A stretch of 64,000 nucleotides of DNA. Source: Sphingobacterium paucimobilis HER1398. GTDB taxonomy: Bacteria > Bacteroidota > Bacteroidia > Sphingobacteriales > Sphingobacteriaceae. Where the stretch lies: the NCBI RefSeq assembly GCF_000416985.1, contig NZ_ATDL01000016.1, positions 62,001 through 126,000 of the forward strand. Reading direction: 5' to 3'. Positions 53,778 to 62,680 of this stretch are shown here, piece by piece (position 1 is the first letter of the stretch; each line of letters begins with the position of its first letter). A model generated the notes under the pieces. It ran no database searches. It saw only the letters and a program-made list of their open reading frames with translations, and was not told the origin of the DNA. Made by a program: the position numbers and the translations under genes.

Positions 53778-53933
53778 ATGGAAAATTTAAACGAACAAGA
53801 GATGATCAACTGCAACGGTGGTGATGCAGGATCAAAAGCAGGAGCTAAACTATTCGGTCGCGCAGTAGGCCTCGCTATCGGAGGACCGATTGCAGCAGCT
53901 TATTATGCTGGATGTGATTTAGGTTGGTGGTAG
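53778..53933 (+). CDS. Double-glycine leader peptide 3
   Basis: 51 residues from the ATG at 53778, preferred because it yields a 15-residue leader MENLNEQEMINCNGG aligned end to end with that of peptide 1; an in-frame ATG at 53766 adds four residues. The 36-residue core starts DAGSKAGAKLFGRAVGLAIG, is rich in Gly and Ala with GxxxG spacings, and ends CDLGWW. This is typical of helical class II (two-peptide type) bacteriocins. One Cys in leader and one in core. A terminator follows within 10 bases. Confidence 0.72.
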   Translation: MENLNEQEMINCNGGDAGSKAGAKLFGRAVGLAIGGPIAAAYYAGCDLGWW

Positions 53934-53941
53934 TATACTAT

Positions 53942-53980
53942 AAAAGGACTGGATCTCTATGAGGTCCAGTCCTTTTTATT
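53942..53980 (+). terminator. Terminator of the double-glycine peptide genes
   Basis: AAAAGGACTGGA (53942-53953) pairs with TCCAGTCCTTTT (53965-53976), 11-base loop, T-rich tail. It sits between peptide 3 and the membrane-protein gene, so read-through or a second promoter would be needed for the latter. Confidence 0.85.
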
Positions 53981-54010
53981 TTTTCAATATTAATAGAGGC
54001 GTGTTTACGA

Positions 54011-54397
54011 ATGAAGTTTGATATTTATTTTTATAAAAGGCCACATACGTATATCATTGTATTACTTACGGTTTTCTATGCTTTAAATAGACATTTCATA
54101 CGTCCTTATATTAGAGCTGAGTATCCTGATTGGGAAGTTTTACAGCTGATAATCAATTCGTTGCCTAATTTTTTAGGGTCTCTTATATTGTATATTTTTA
54201 TTACACGTATTTTGATCGGATATAATGGACTAAGAGCCTCTTTGTTTATTGTAGGCTACTCCGTTTTCCATGAAGTCATAAATGTCTGGTTGGACAATAT
54301 TCGATTCGACTGGAATGATATCATGGCAAGTATATTAGCTGTTATTGTTTCAGGGTTAATTGATTACACCATTTCCCTTAAAAGACTGAGCGCATAG
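54011..54397 (+). CDS. Small multi-span membrane protein, possible immunity protein
   Basis: 128 residues with about four hydrophobic segments (12-27, 44-66, 72-95, 100-121) and a short basic end (LKRLSA). I do not recognise a family; size and topology resemble membrane immunity proteins such as those beside class II bacteriocins. It follows the three leader-peptide genes. Its 3' end overlaps that of mfd on the other strand by 34 bases, which is long for a convergent pair. GAGG just before the start may serve as ribosome-binding site. Confidence 0.6.
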   Translation: MKFDIYFYKRPHTYIIVLLTVFYALNRHFIRPYIRAEYPDWEVLQLIINSLPNFLGSLILYIFITRILIGYNGLRASLFIVGYSVFHEVINVWLDNIRFDWNDIMASILAVIVSGLIDYTISLKRLSA

Positions 54398-57300
54398 TCT
54401 ATCGTGTTAATATTGCTCAGTGCTATTCTTAACTGTCCCTTTACTTCTTTTAAGTTGCTGATGCTTGGGTGCTTTTGTACAAAAGCCAATACTTTACCAA
54501 ACTGATTGGATTCAAAGTAAGCGGATTTAGGATTGTTGACAAAATACCCCTTGAGCGTCTGCTTTTTAAATGAAATCTTTTCGAAACCTATTTCTTTGCC
54601 AAGCCATTGTAATCGTAGCGTATTAAATAGCTCGAATACTGGAGGAGGAATAGGACCGAATCTATCTTCTAGCGCTTTTATAAATGTACCCAGCTGTGTT
54701 TCATTTTCTAGTTTGGCTATATCGTTATATAGATTGTAACGTTCGCTTATATTAGTCACATATTCGTCCGGTATCATTACTTCCAGGTCGGTGTCGATCT
54801 GCGTAAATGTCACATATTTCCGATTTTGTTCATCCTCGAAAAGCTCACTAAATTCATCTTCTTTAAGTTCTTGTACAGCTTCGTCCAAAATCTTATTGTA
54901 CATTTCGAATCCTATTTCTGCAATAAAGCCAGATTGTTCACCGCCCAACAGATTACCTGATCCTCGTATATCGAGATCGCGCATTGCTACGTTGAACCCT
55001 GATCCTAACTCTGAGAACTCTTCAATGGCGGATAGACGTTTATAAGCCTCTGGTGTCAGGGTGGAAAGAGGAGGGCTGAGCAAGTAACAAAATGCTTTTT
55101 TATTGGATCGTCCCACACGGCCTCTCATCTGGTGCAGATCACTCAAGCCAAACATATGGGCGTGGTTGATGATAATTGTATTGGCATTGGGGATGTCCAA
55201 GCCTGCTTCGATGATGGTCGTTGCTACCAATACGTCAAAATCATGATTGATAAATTTTAGCATTACATCCTCTAGATCGTCGCCTTCGAGTTGTCCGTGT
55301 GCAACGCCAACTCGGGCTCCAGGGACTAGTTTTTGAATCATAGCCCCTAATTGTTTGAGATCCGCCACCCGGTTGTGTATAAAGAATACCTGTCCACCAC
55401 GCTCTAACTCATAGGCTACGGCTTCTTTTATCAGGGTTTCGTTGAATACGTGCAACTCCGTCTGTACAGGCTGACGGTTCGGAGGGGGAGTCGAGATGAT
55501 GCTTAAATCTCGAGCGCCCATAAGTGAAAAATGTAATGTGCGCGGTATTGGGGTAGCTGTCAATGTTAATGAATCGACATTCGCTCGCATAACTTTTAAC
55601 TTTTCTTTTACGGATACCCCAAATTTCTGCTCTTCGTCAATAATCATAAGTCCCAAATCCTTAAATTTTACATCTTTACTAACAAGTCGATGTGTACCTA
55701 TGATAATGTCAACTTTACCTTCTTCCAGTTTTTTTAACGTTTCTTTTATTTGTTTCGTTGTTTTAAATCGGTTGATGTAATCTATGTTGGCAGGAAGTCC
55801 TTTCAGACGTTCAGAGAATGTACGATAATGTTGTAGAGCGAGGATGGTTGTAGGAACCAACACGGCGACCTGTTTGCTGTCTGCAACAGCTTTAAAGGCT
55901 GCTCGAATAGCTACTTCTGTTTTACCGAACCCTACATCCCCACACACCAACCGATCCATCGGGTGAGGAGATTCCATGTCCCGTTTGACATCTGCAGTTG
56001 ACTTCTCTTGGTCGGGGGTGTCTTCATAGATAAAGGAAGCTTCAAGCTCTTTCTGCAGGTAGGTGTCTGGACTGAATGCATTTCCAGTCTGCGCCTTACG
56101 AATCGCATAGAGTTTGATGAGATCTCTAGCGATGTCCTTAACTTTTTTCTTCGTTGTTTTTTTAAGCTTATCCCAAGTGTCTGTTCCTAGTTTATTCATC
56201 TTTGGGATAGCACCTTCTTTGCCTGAGTATTTAGAAATCCGATTTAAGGAGTTAATGTTGACATATAGCAAATCATTGTCTGCGTAGACTAGGCGTATCA
56301 TTTCTTGAGATTTGCCATTTACATCTACTTTCTCAAGGCCTGCATATTTCCCTACGCCGTGGTCGATGTGAGTTATGTAATCTCCGGGTTTTAAGTCTCT
56401 CAGTTCTTTTAGGGTAATAGCCTGAGAACGCTCGTATCCCTTTTTTCGTTTGTACTTGTAGTATCTATCGAAGATCTGGTGATCTGTATAGCAGGCCAAG
56501 TGAGTCTGGTCATCCCGGAATCCCTCCCGAAGGCCCTTATAAATCGGGGTGAAAGAGATACTTTTGTCTATATCTTCTAAGATGGCATAGATCCGCTCGA
56601 TCTGTTTGGTAGAGTCAGAGAAGATTAGATTCGTTATTTTTTTACGCTCATTTTCTTTGAAATTATGTATCAGGAGGTTGAAATCCTTATTGAAAGAAGG
56701 TTGAGGATGGGTGTCAAATTGGATAATATGATCCGCTTTAAAAAAATATTGTTTTCCAAATTCTACATTGGGGAATTCAAACAGTAAGGCACTGAAATTC
56801 TTGTCATCGGTAAAGGTAAATCGAGGATCCACCCATTCTGGGTTGTTTTTAACTTCTGTTTCAGAAAGTGCTTTCCAAAATTGAGAAGCTTTTTTATAGC
56901 CATTGGATATAATGTCTAGTGTGAATTGAACGTCTTTAATCCATACCACAGCTTCTTGCTCTATATATTCCAGTAAGGATATGTGGTTGTTCGCCAGGAA
57001 TTTTGCTTGAACGTTGGGAACAATTGTCACCGTATGTATCTTGTTGACGGATAACTGAGTTTCGATGTCAAAAGTTCGGATGCTTTCTATTTCATCTCCA
57101 AAAAACTCAATCCGATAAGGTAGATCATTGGAAAAGGAAAAGATATCTACGATACCTCCTCGGATAGCAAATTGTCCCGGTTCATAGACAAAGTCTACAC
57201 GTTCGAAATCATATTCATATAGGAATTCATTAATGAAATCTATGCCCAATTTGGTGTTTTGGGTGATAGGGAGTGTGTTTTTTTCGAGATCTGCACGGTT

Positions 57301-57699
57301 TATCACTTTTTCAGCAATAGCCTCAGGATAGGTCACTACCATCTTGGGGAGTCCTGTGTTGCGATTTAATGAACTCAACGTTTCGGCACGTTGTAGGACG
57401 TGGGCGCTATCGAGCTGTGTGAATTCAAATGCTTTTCGGTAAGAAGCCGGGAAGAATAGAATCTGCTGATCGAATAAACTTTCTAGATCACTCAAAAAGT
57501 AAGAGGCATCTTCATGAGTGGGTAAAATAAATACATAGGGTCTTTCATCCTCTCCATATGCAGCAGCTGCTATTATTGCATCGGCTGAACCAATCAATCC
57601 TTTTAAATGGATTTTTGGGTTTTTCTGCCTAAGCGATTGTACAAATGTAGTTAGCTGTTCTGTTTTTGCGTATTGTGATAAGATTTCTTGGATACCCAC
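54364..57699 (-). CDS. mfd: Transcription-repair coupling factor Mfd
   Basis: 1111 residues (usual about 1150). A UvrB-like N-terminal part (about 1-350) precedes the RNA-polymerase interaction domain (LKPGDYITHIDHGVGKYAGLEK, near 445), then RecG-like helicase motifs: GDVGFGKTEV (Walker A), DEEQ box in IIDEEQKFGV, TATPIPRTL, and QMRGRVGRS. A C-terminal TRCF domain follows. It pushes stalled RNA polymerase off DNA lesions and recruits UvrA. The 183-codon gene lies 40 bases upstream on the same strand. Confidence 0.96.
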   Translation of the reverse strand: MGIQEILSQYAKTEQLTTFVQSLRQKNPKIHLKGLIGSADAIIAAAAYGEDERPYVFILPTHEDASYFLSDLESLFDQQILFFPASYRKAFEFTQLDSAHVLQRAETLSSLNRNTGLPKMVVTYPEAIAEKVINRADLEKNTLPITQNTKLGIDFINEFLYEYDFERVDFVYEPGQFAIRGGIVDIFSFSNDLPYRIEFFGDEIESIRTFDIETQLSVNKIHTVTIVPNVQAKFLANNHISLLEYIEQEAVVWIKDVQFTLDIISNGYKKASQFWKALSETEVKNNPEWVDPRFTFTDDKNFSALLFEFPNVEFGKQYFFKADHIIQFDTHPQPSFNKDFNLLIHNFKENERKKITNLIFSDSTKQIERIYAILEDIDKSISFTPIYKGLREGFRDDQTHLACYTDHQIFDRYYKYKRKKGYERSQAITLKELRDLKPGDYITHIDHGVGKYAGLEKVDVNGKSQEMIRLVYADNDLLYVNINSLNRISKYSGKEGAIPKMNKLGTDTWDKLKKTTKKKVKDIARDLIKLYAIRKAQTGNAFSPDTYLQKELEASFIYEDTPDQEKSTADVKRDMESPHPMDRLVCGDVGFGKTEVAIRAAFKAVADSKQVAVLVPTTILALQHYRTFSERLKGLPANIDYINRFKTTKQIKETLKKLEEGKVDIIIGTHRLVSKDVKFKDLGLMIIDEEQKFGVSVKEKLKVMRANVDSLTLTATPIPRTLHFSLMGARDLSIISTPPPNRQPVQTELHVFNETLIKEAVAYELERGGQVFFIHNRVADLKQLGAMIQKLVPGARVGVAHGQLEGDDLEDVMLKFINHDFDVLVATTIIEAGLDIPNANTIIINHAHMFGLSDLHQMRGRVGRSNKKAFCYLLSPPLSTLTPEAYKRLSAIEEFSELGSGFNVAMRDLDIRGSGNLLGGEQSGFIAEIGFEMYNKILDEAVQELKEDEFSELFEDEQNRKYVTFTQIDTDLEVMIPDEYVTNISERYNLYNDIAKLENETQLGTFIKALEDRFGPIPPPVFELFNTLRLQWLGKEIGFEKISFKKQTLKGYFVNNPKSAYFESNQFGKVLAFVQKHPSISNLKEVKGQLRIALSNINTIDYALSLLREMV

Positions 57700-57739
57700 G
57701 GAATAATATTTTTTGTAAAAATAAGAATTTTTGACAGGT

Positions 57740-58291
57740 TTAAAATGTGGTACTGTCTAATCTTTCCTTTATTTCCTCTAAAAGAGAGGTCTGTTCCTGC
57801 AGATCAAACTGTAAGTCTTCATGCAATGAACCAATATTGTTAAATGTTGTTTTGATGCGAGCTGTTATATATTTATGCAGTTTACCCGCAGCCTGAATAG
57901 GGCTTTTCTCATACAGTAGTGGGTAGTTTTGGTAGGGATAAATGAGCATAAAAAGACGACATTCAACGGTGCTAAATTTGTCTTTGGTTACTTTCTCATG
58001 TTCGTTGATCAACCCACTTGCCTGTCTTAATATATTATTTAAAGCCTTGTAATTGGCAAATGTCGGGCTATTGGACACTTTTCGGATCGTATCCTGAAAT
58101 AGACTCTCGAGGTTTTTCTTTAAGTTCTCAATTCTATCTTCGAGATCATCCTCATTCTCCAAGAGCTGATAATGCAGCTGTTTCAGTAGCATTTTGTCTT
58201 TATTAATGAGGCGTACCAAAAGTTTGTCTTTCTCTTTTTGCGAAAGGTTAAGTACAGCGGATTTGAGTTCAGGGTCTTGATGTAAGGACAT
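57740..58291 (-). CDS. Helical cytoplasmic protein of unknown function
   Basis: 183 residues, without signal peptide or membrane helix. Long charged heptad-like stretches (about 15-75 and 155-180) suggest coiled coil, with a middle part HEKVTKDKFSTVECRLFMLIYPYQNYPLLYEK. Not recognised. It ends 40 bases before mfd on the same strand and may form an operon with it. Confidence 0.7.
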   Translation of the reverse strand: MSLHQDPELKSAVLNLSQKEKDKLLVRLINKDKMLLKQLHYQLLENEDDLEDRIENLKKNLESLFQDTIRKVSNSPTFANYKALNNILRQASGLINEHEKVTKDKFSTVECRLFMLIYPYQNYPLLYEKSPIQAAGKLHKYITARIKTTFNNIGSLHEDLQFDLQEQTSLLEEIKERLDSTTF

Positions 58292-58385
58292 GACGTAAAT
58301 TTAAGGAATGTAAATGAAATTAACTTGTTCAAAGTAGTAAGCTCGTAAGAGTAGAGGCTGGCATGTTGACTTTTTTTAGGCTCCA

Positions 58386-58417
58386 TTCGTGAATTACAGG
58401 CTTTTTATCTATGTTTG
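58386..58417 (+). promoter_or_regulatory. Extended promoter of the TPR/HTH regulator gene
   Basis: TTCGTGAAT (58386-58394), 8 bases, TTTTAT (58403-58408), 1 base, TATGTTTG (58410-58417). Same elements and spacing as at 38977 and 43570. The ATG is 52 bases downstream. Confidence 0.55.
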
Positions 58418-58469
58418 AATGAAATAAAATTCCAACCTATTTGTAGCATAATGTTGAAAATAAAGACGG

Positions 58470-60218
58470 ATGCAGCGTAACATATTTCTATTTAATCTTT
58501 TTGTACTTTTTTTAATCGCAGCACTGTTTTCTTCGTGTAACGGATTCTCGAGCAAACGGGAAAAAGTTGAGTATAGCGAATCATTGGTAAGGTTTATTCA
58601 ATCGAAAACGCAGGGTCTAGCGATCGATAGTTTGGAGGCTCTAGATTTTAAGCGGTCTGTGACCGAATCTGATAATAAGGACTCATCTAGCTTGGTTGCC
58701 TACTATTGCGTGTTGGGCGATATCTCTGCAAAATATTATGATCGCTTAAACCCTCATAGCGAGGCTTACTACGATAGAGCTCTAGAGCTTGCGAGTAAGG
58801 AAAATTTACAGATCATGAAAGTATGGAGCCTAGTTAGCTATGCTTACTATTTTTATACGTTCAGGCAGGCGGAGAGAGCTTTGCCTCTGTTTATGGAAGC
58901 AACTTTTCTGATTGATACGTTGGGGGAAGAGTCTGTCATTTTACCCGAGGATACCTTTAAAAAATTAGGATTCTTTTTTGGCACTATAGGAAACTATGAA
59001 GATGCGATTTCTTATTTAGAGAAAGGGGAACGATATGCGACAATATTGGAACCTCAGGAGCGCGGCATGTTGCTGGACAATCTGGGACAATACCATTTGT
59101 ATAATCGGGATACCAGTACTGCGCTTGAGAGTTTTTTGCAGGCAGAATCCTTAGCTCTGCAGGCTAAGGATTATGTTAGATATGGTAAAATTTTAGGGAA
59201 TATAGCTTTGGTACACCTGGGGCGGGGGAACTATAAGGAGGCTCTATCTCTTGTGGATAGGGACTTACTTTACTCGGAGGCGGCCAATAGCGCTCAGAAT
59301 ACGATGTATGCTCAGATTCTGAAGGCTAAAATTCTTTTAAAGATGGATAGTGTTGCGCAGGCTTCGGAGATGTTGAGCAAGGCAGAACGATATGCTGATT
59401 CGAAGATTTACCTGAAGAAGGATGTCCTCAGAATAAGCCGCTTGAAATTGGAGATTGCACTTCGGGAAAAGGATGAACAGCAAGAATTGTTAGTACGACG
59501 TAAGTTGGAACTCTTAGAGGGACTGGTAGCGGATTTGGATGGTGAGATGACGCTGCTGCAAAGTAAATGGCAGGTAGATAAAGAAAAAAAGCAAAGGGAA
59601 TTGTTGGGGTTAGCGTCTGATTATCAGGTGGAGCGCTATAGAAGGGTGGTTCTGAGTGGTGTGGTCGTCTTGGTAATATTGGCGGTTTTTATTGTTTTTT
59701 CTTATTTCAAACGTTTGTCAAGGAATCGGGAATTAAGGTATGAAAAAATGGTGGTCGAGCTGCAGTTAAAGAAAATTGCAGTCGATAAGAAGTTGTCAAC
59801 AGCTAATGATACATTAGGGGCCTATAAAGAGTATCTCACAGAAAAAAACAAGCAAATAGATAATCTGCAACGAACGATTCACCGAATTAATGATTCTAAA
59901 TCTTATTATTTAGAAAAGGAAAAGGGATTGTTGCAGGAGATTTTAGACTCCCATCTTCTAACAGAGGAAAACTGGGCGAGCTTTAGGAGATCGTTTGATG
60001 CCCAGTATCCTAATTTTTATTTAAACTTGAAGCATGATTTTCCAGAATTGACGGACTCTAATATGCGTTATATCATTTTAACCAAGCTGGGGCTCTCTGT
60101 AACAGAAATCTCTAATCTATTAGGGATTTCGACAGAATCTGTCAAAAAGAGTAGACAACGGCTAAAGAAAAAAATGGGAGATCGTTTTAGAGAATTTGAA
60201 CAGGCTATACATCAATAG
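58470..60218 (+). CDS. Membrane-anchored TPR protein with C-terminal LuxR-like HTH
   Basis: 582 residues. A lipoprotein-like start (LIAALFSSC, Cys23) is followed by TPR-type helical repeats (about 60-350), a membrane helix near 393-412 (VVLSGVVVLVILAVFIVFSYF), a coiled coil (about 420-490), and a C-terminal helix-turn-helix (LTDSNMRYIILTKLGLSVTEISNLLGISTESVKKSRQRLKKK). The layout, sensor TPRs outside and DNA-binding HTH inside, is a known Bacteroidota one-component regulator form. The signal and targets are unknown; the neighbouring AraC gene may be related. Confidence 0.85.
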   Translation: MQRNIFLFNLFVLFLIAALFSSCNGFSSKREKVEYSESLVRFIQSKTQGLAIDSLEALDFKRSVTESDNKDSSSLVAYYCVLGDISAKYYDRLNPHSEAYYDRALELASKENLQIMKVWSLVSYAYYFYTFRQAERALPLFMEATFLIDTLGEESVILPEDTFKKLGFFFGTIGNYEDAISYLEKGERYATILEPQERGMLLDNLGQYHLYNRDTSTALESFLQAESLALQAKDYVRYGKILGNIALVHLGRGNYKEALSLVDRDLLYSEAANSAQNTMYAQILKAKILLKMDSVAQASEMLSKAERYADSKIYLKKDVLRISRLKLEIALREKDEQQELLVRRKLELLEGLVADLDGEMTLLQSKWQVDKEKKQRELLGLASDYQVERYRRVVLSGVVVLVILAVFIVFSYFKRLSRNRELRYEKMVVELQLKKIAVDKKLSTANDTLGAYKEYLTEKNKQIDNLQRTIHRINDSKSYYLEKEKGLLQEILDSHLLTEENWASFRRSFDAQYPNFYLNLKHDFPELTDSNMRYIILTKLGLSVTEISNLLGISTESVKKSRQRLKKKMGDRFREFEQAIHQ

Positions 60219-60271
60219 TTTTCTGGTGGATATGCTATATAACTGAAAAGTACCATTTAATAGCTTGATTG

Positions 60272-60305
60272 CACCATTGATAATGGTGTTATTAGTGTAT
60301 TTTTG
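60272..60305 (+). promoter_or_regulatory. Operator palindrome and -7 element of the AraC gene
   Basis: CACCATT-GAT-AATGGTG (60272-60288) is a perfect 7-3-7 palindrome. TTG inside it (60277-60279) stands 18 bases before the -7 element TATTTTTG (60298-60305). A bound protein would block the -33 region; autoregulation by the AraC protein is possible. Confidence 0.5.
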
Positions 60306-60308
60306 TAT

Positions 60309-61175
60309 ATGGTTGGGCGAGTACCTATAATTGAGCAATGCACGGTGTCAAGTGGGGTGAATAATGATGTCACAGTCGAAAAATTAAGCGACTATTTGGT
60401 GCGTAATGAAAATCTGGTTTTTCCGCACCGACACAATTTTTACCATTTTCTGTTGTTTACTGCGGGTAGTGGACAACATACTATCGATTTTGAAGCTTTT
60501 GATATTGAATCCTGGCAGATTTATTTTATGTCTCCTGGTCAAATTCACACCTGGAGTTTTGAAGGAGATATGGAGGGGTATGTCGTTAATTTCAATAAGG
60601 ATCTTTTTAAGACGTTACTGATAAATCCAGACTACTTATCCCATTTCTCTTTTTTTTCGGGAGTCGTAAAAGACGAGGTTTTTGTTGTCGATATAGATAA
60701 GCAGAAAATAGTGGAGGATGTATTGGAAAAAATGCGTCATCATCAGAATGATAAAGGGTTTATCTCCACTTCGCTGCTGTATTTGTTTCATCTGTTGGAG
60801 GCAGGAAGAGAACGTAATACGACTTTTGAAGCGAATCGATATAATCATACGCTGTTGAGAAATTTTTTACAGCTTATAGAATTGAATTATAGAAAACTCA
60901 GGTTGCCTAAGGATTATGCTTCTTTGTTGTATATTACACCTAATCATCTAAATGCATTGTGTAAAGAGTTGCTGGGGATGTCGGCGGGGGAGGTTATACG
61001 GGATCGGGTGATTTTGGAGGCAAAACGTCTGCTTGTTATACGAGATTTTTCAATAGCTGAGATTGCTTATGAATTGAACTTCAATGATAATTCTTATTTT
61101 ACGAAGTTCTTTAAAAAAATTGAAGGAATGACTCCTGAAGAGTTTAGAAAGAAAAATTATAATTATGGAAAATAA
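60309..61175 (+). CDS. AraC-family transcriptional regulator with cupin sensor
   Basis: 288 residues from the ATG at 60309. That ATG lies 3 bases after a -7 element, so the mRNA may be leaderless or the start may be a little further in. The N-terminal domain is cupin-like (FPHRHNFYHFLLFTAGSGQHTIDF, then MSPGQIHTWSF). The C-terminal domain has two HTHs (YASLLYITPNHLNALCKELLG and FSIAEIAYELNFNDNSYFTKFFKK). It senses a small molecule and controls transcription; targets unknown. It overlaps the DUF983 gene by 11 bases. Confidence 0.87.
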   Translation: MVGRVPIIEQCTVSSGVNNDVTVEKLSDYLVRNENLVFPHRHNFYHFLLFTAGSGQHTIDFEAFDIESWQIYFMSPGQIHTWSFEGDMEGYVVNFNKDLFKTLLINPDYLSHFSFFSGVVKDEVFVVDIDKQKIVEDVLEKMRHHQNDKGFISTSLLYLFHLLEAGRERNTTFEANRYNHTLLRNFLQLIELNYRKLRLPKDYASLLYITPNHLNALCKELLGMSAGEVIRDRVILEAKRLLVIRDFSIAEIAYELNFNDNSYFTKFFKKIEGMTPEEFRKKNYNYGK

Positions 61176-61596
61176 TAAAGAAATAACAAAAGAATATACT
61201 TTTCCTGGTGAATTTAAAAGTGCAATAGATGGGAAGTGCCCACGTTGTCGGAAGGGAAATATGTTTAATGCACCTTTGTTTAGTTTCAAGTCGCGTAAGA
61301 TGAAGAGTCACTGTCCACACTGTGGATTGAAGTTTGAAAAAGAGCCCGGGTATTTTTACGTAGCGATGTATGTGAGTTATGCTTTTGTTGTTGCTGAACT
61401 AGTGACAGCTTGCGTTGCTACCTATATTTTTACACATAATCTAGAGTCTCCATGGCTGTACCTTACGGTAGCTATACTGGCAGCCTTTATTATGGCTCCG
61501 TTTAATTATCGTTATTCAAGAGTGGTGCTGATGTACTGGTTGACACCCCAATTTAAATTTAGAGAAGAATTTTTTTTACGGGAGAAACCGGAATAG
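61165..61596 (+). CDS. DUF983-family membrane protein
   Basis: 143 residues. Two CxxC pairs (CPRCRKGNMF and CPHCGLKFEKEPGYFY) form a probable zinc site, followed by two membrane helices (about 70-92 and 98-120) and a charged end. This is the DUF983 pattern. Function unknown. It overlaps the AraC gene by 11 bases and so is translated with it. Confidence 0.9.
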   Translation: MENNKEITKEYTFPGEFKSAIDGKCPRCRKGNMFNAPLFSFKSRKMKSHCPHCGLKFEKEPGYFYVAMYVSYAFVVAELVTACVATYIFTHNLESPWLYLTVAILAAFIMAPFNYRYSRVVLMYWLTPQFKFREEFFLREKPE

Positions 61597-61608
61597 ATTA
61601 TATGGATA

Positions 61609-61654
61609 AAATACGGTCCTCCTTCTATACTTATAAAGGAGGACCGTATTTTTA
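61609..61654. terminator. Bidirectional terminator with 16-bp perfect stem
   Basis: Arms 61609-61624 and 61636-61651 (core ACGGTCCTCC) pair without mismatch, 11-base loop. It lies between DUF983 and the convergent galE. Confidence 0.9.
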
Positions 61655-62680
61655 TAGAATAGGGTTGTCTTTTAGATATTTTTCCCAAGCCCATGCAGAA
61701 GCCATCATTTCGTCTATACCTAATTCGGCGGTCCAGTTGAGTTCTTTAGAGGATTTGGACACATCGCCCCAAACTTTTATGATATCACCTTCTCTTCGTG
61801 GACCAAATGCATAGTTTAACTTTTGTCCAGCAGCTTTTTCAAACGCCGAAATAGCTTCTAATACAGAATAACCATTTCCTGTACCAATATTGAAAACATC
61901 GTATCTTCCGTTGGGGTTTCCTTTTTCCAATAGGTTGATTGCTGCTACGTGTGCTTTGGCAAGATCTACAACATGGATATAGTCACGTATACAAGATCCA
62001 TCAGGGGTATCGTAGTCGTTGCCAAATACGGTTAATTTTTCACGTTTTCCAATGGCTGTCTGGGTGATAAATGGAAGTAAATTCTGTGGTACTCCGTTGG
62101 GCAGCTCACCGATCAGTGCGGAGTCATGTGCACCGACTGGATTGAAATAACGCAGGGCGATAATATTGTAGTTGTCATAAGCGAGTGCTGTCTCTGACAG
62201 TATTTCTTCTGCTATCTGTTTGGTATTGCCATAGGGTGAAGTTGCTTTCTTTACAGGTGCACTTTCTGTGACTGGCAGTGTGTCGGGCTCACCGTACACC
62301 GTACAACTCGAAGAGAAAACAAAATTCACGGGTGTATCTCTATAGGAATTTAGCAGATTGAGTAAGGAGAAAAAATTGTTGTGATAGTATTTCAGTGGAT
62401 CTGCAACAGACTCTCCTACGGCCTTGGATGCAGCAAAGTGTATAACGCCAGTTATTCCGGATTGGCTGCGCACGAATTCCCGTGTTTTACTTTCATTACA
62501 AAGATCAAGCTGGTGAAACTCTGGACGTACACCGACGATACGTTCAATCTGATCTAGAATTTTGATGTTCGAATTGGAGAGGTTGTCTACAATGACAGGA
62601 GTATATCCGGAGTTGAAAAGCTCGACCACGGTGTGAGAACCTATATATCCCGTACCTCCTGTTACTAATATTTTGTTCAT
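61652..62680 (-). CDS. galE: UDP-glucose 4-epimerase
   Basis: 342 residues, normal for GalE. NAD-binding GGTGYIGSH at 8-16; catalytic S-x24-Y-x3-K with [10 protein letters not shown] (Ser/Thr near 123-125) and [12 protein letters not shown] (Tyr near 149, Lys 153). The conserved [13 protein letters not shown] and [10 protein letters not shown] segments are present. It interconverts UDP-glucose and UDP-galactose for polysaccharide synthesis. Its ATG overlaps the stop of the upstream NAD-dependent decarboxylase-like gene (ATGA). Confidence 0.94.
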   Translation of the reverse strand: MNKILVTGGTGYIGSHTVVELFNSGYTPVIVDNLSNSNIKILDQIERIVGVRPEFHQLDLCNESKTREFVRSQSGITGVIHFAASKAVGESVADPLKYYHNNFFSLLNLLNSYRDTPVNFVFSSSCTVYGEPDTLPVTESAPVKKATSPYGNTKQIAEEILSETALAYDNYNIIALRYFNPVGAHDSALIGELPNGVPQNLLPFITQTAIGKREKLTVFGNDYDTPDGSCIRDYIHVVDLAKAHVAAINLLEKGNPNGRYDVFNIGTGNGYSVLEAISAFEKAAGQKLNYAFGPRREGDIIKVWGDVSKSSKELNWTAELGIDEMMASAWAWEKYLKDNPIL

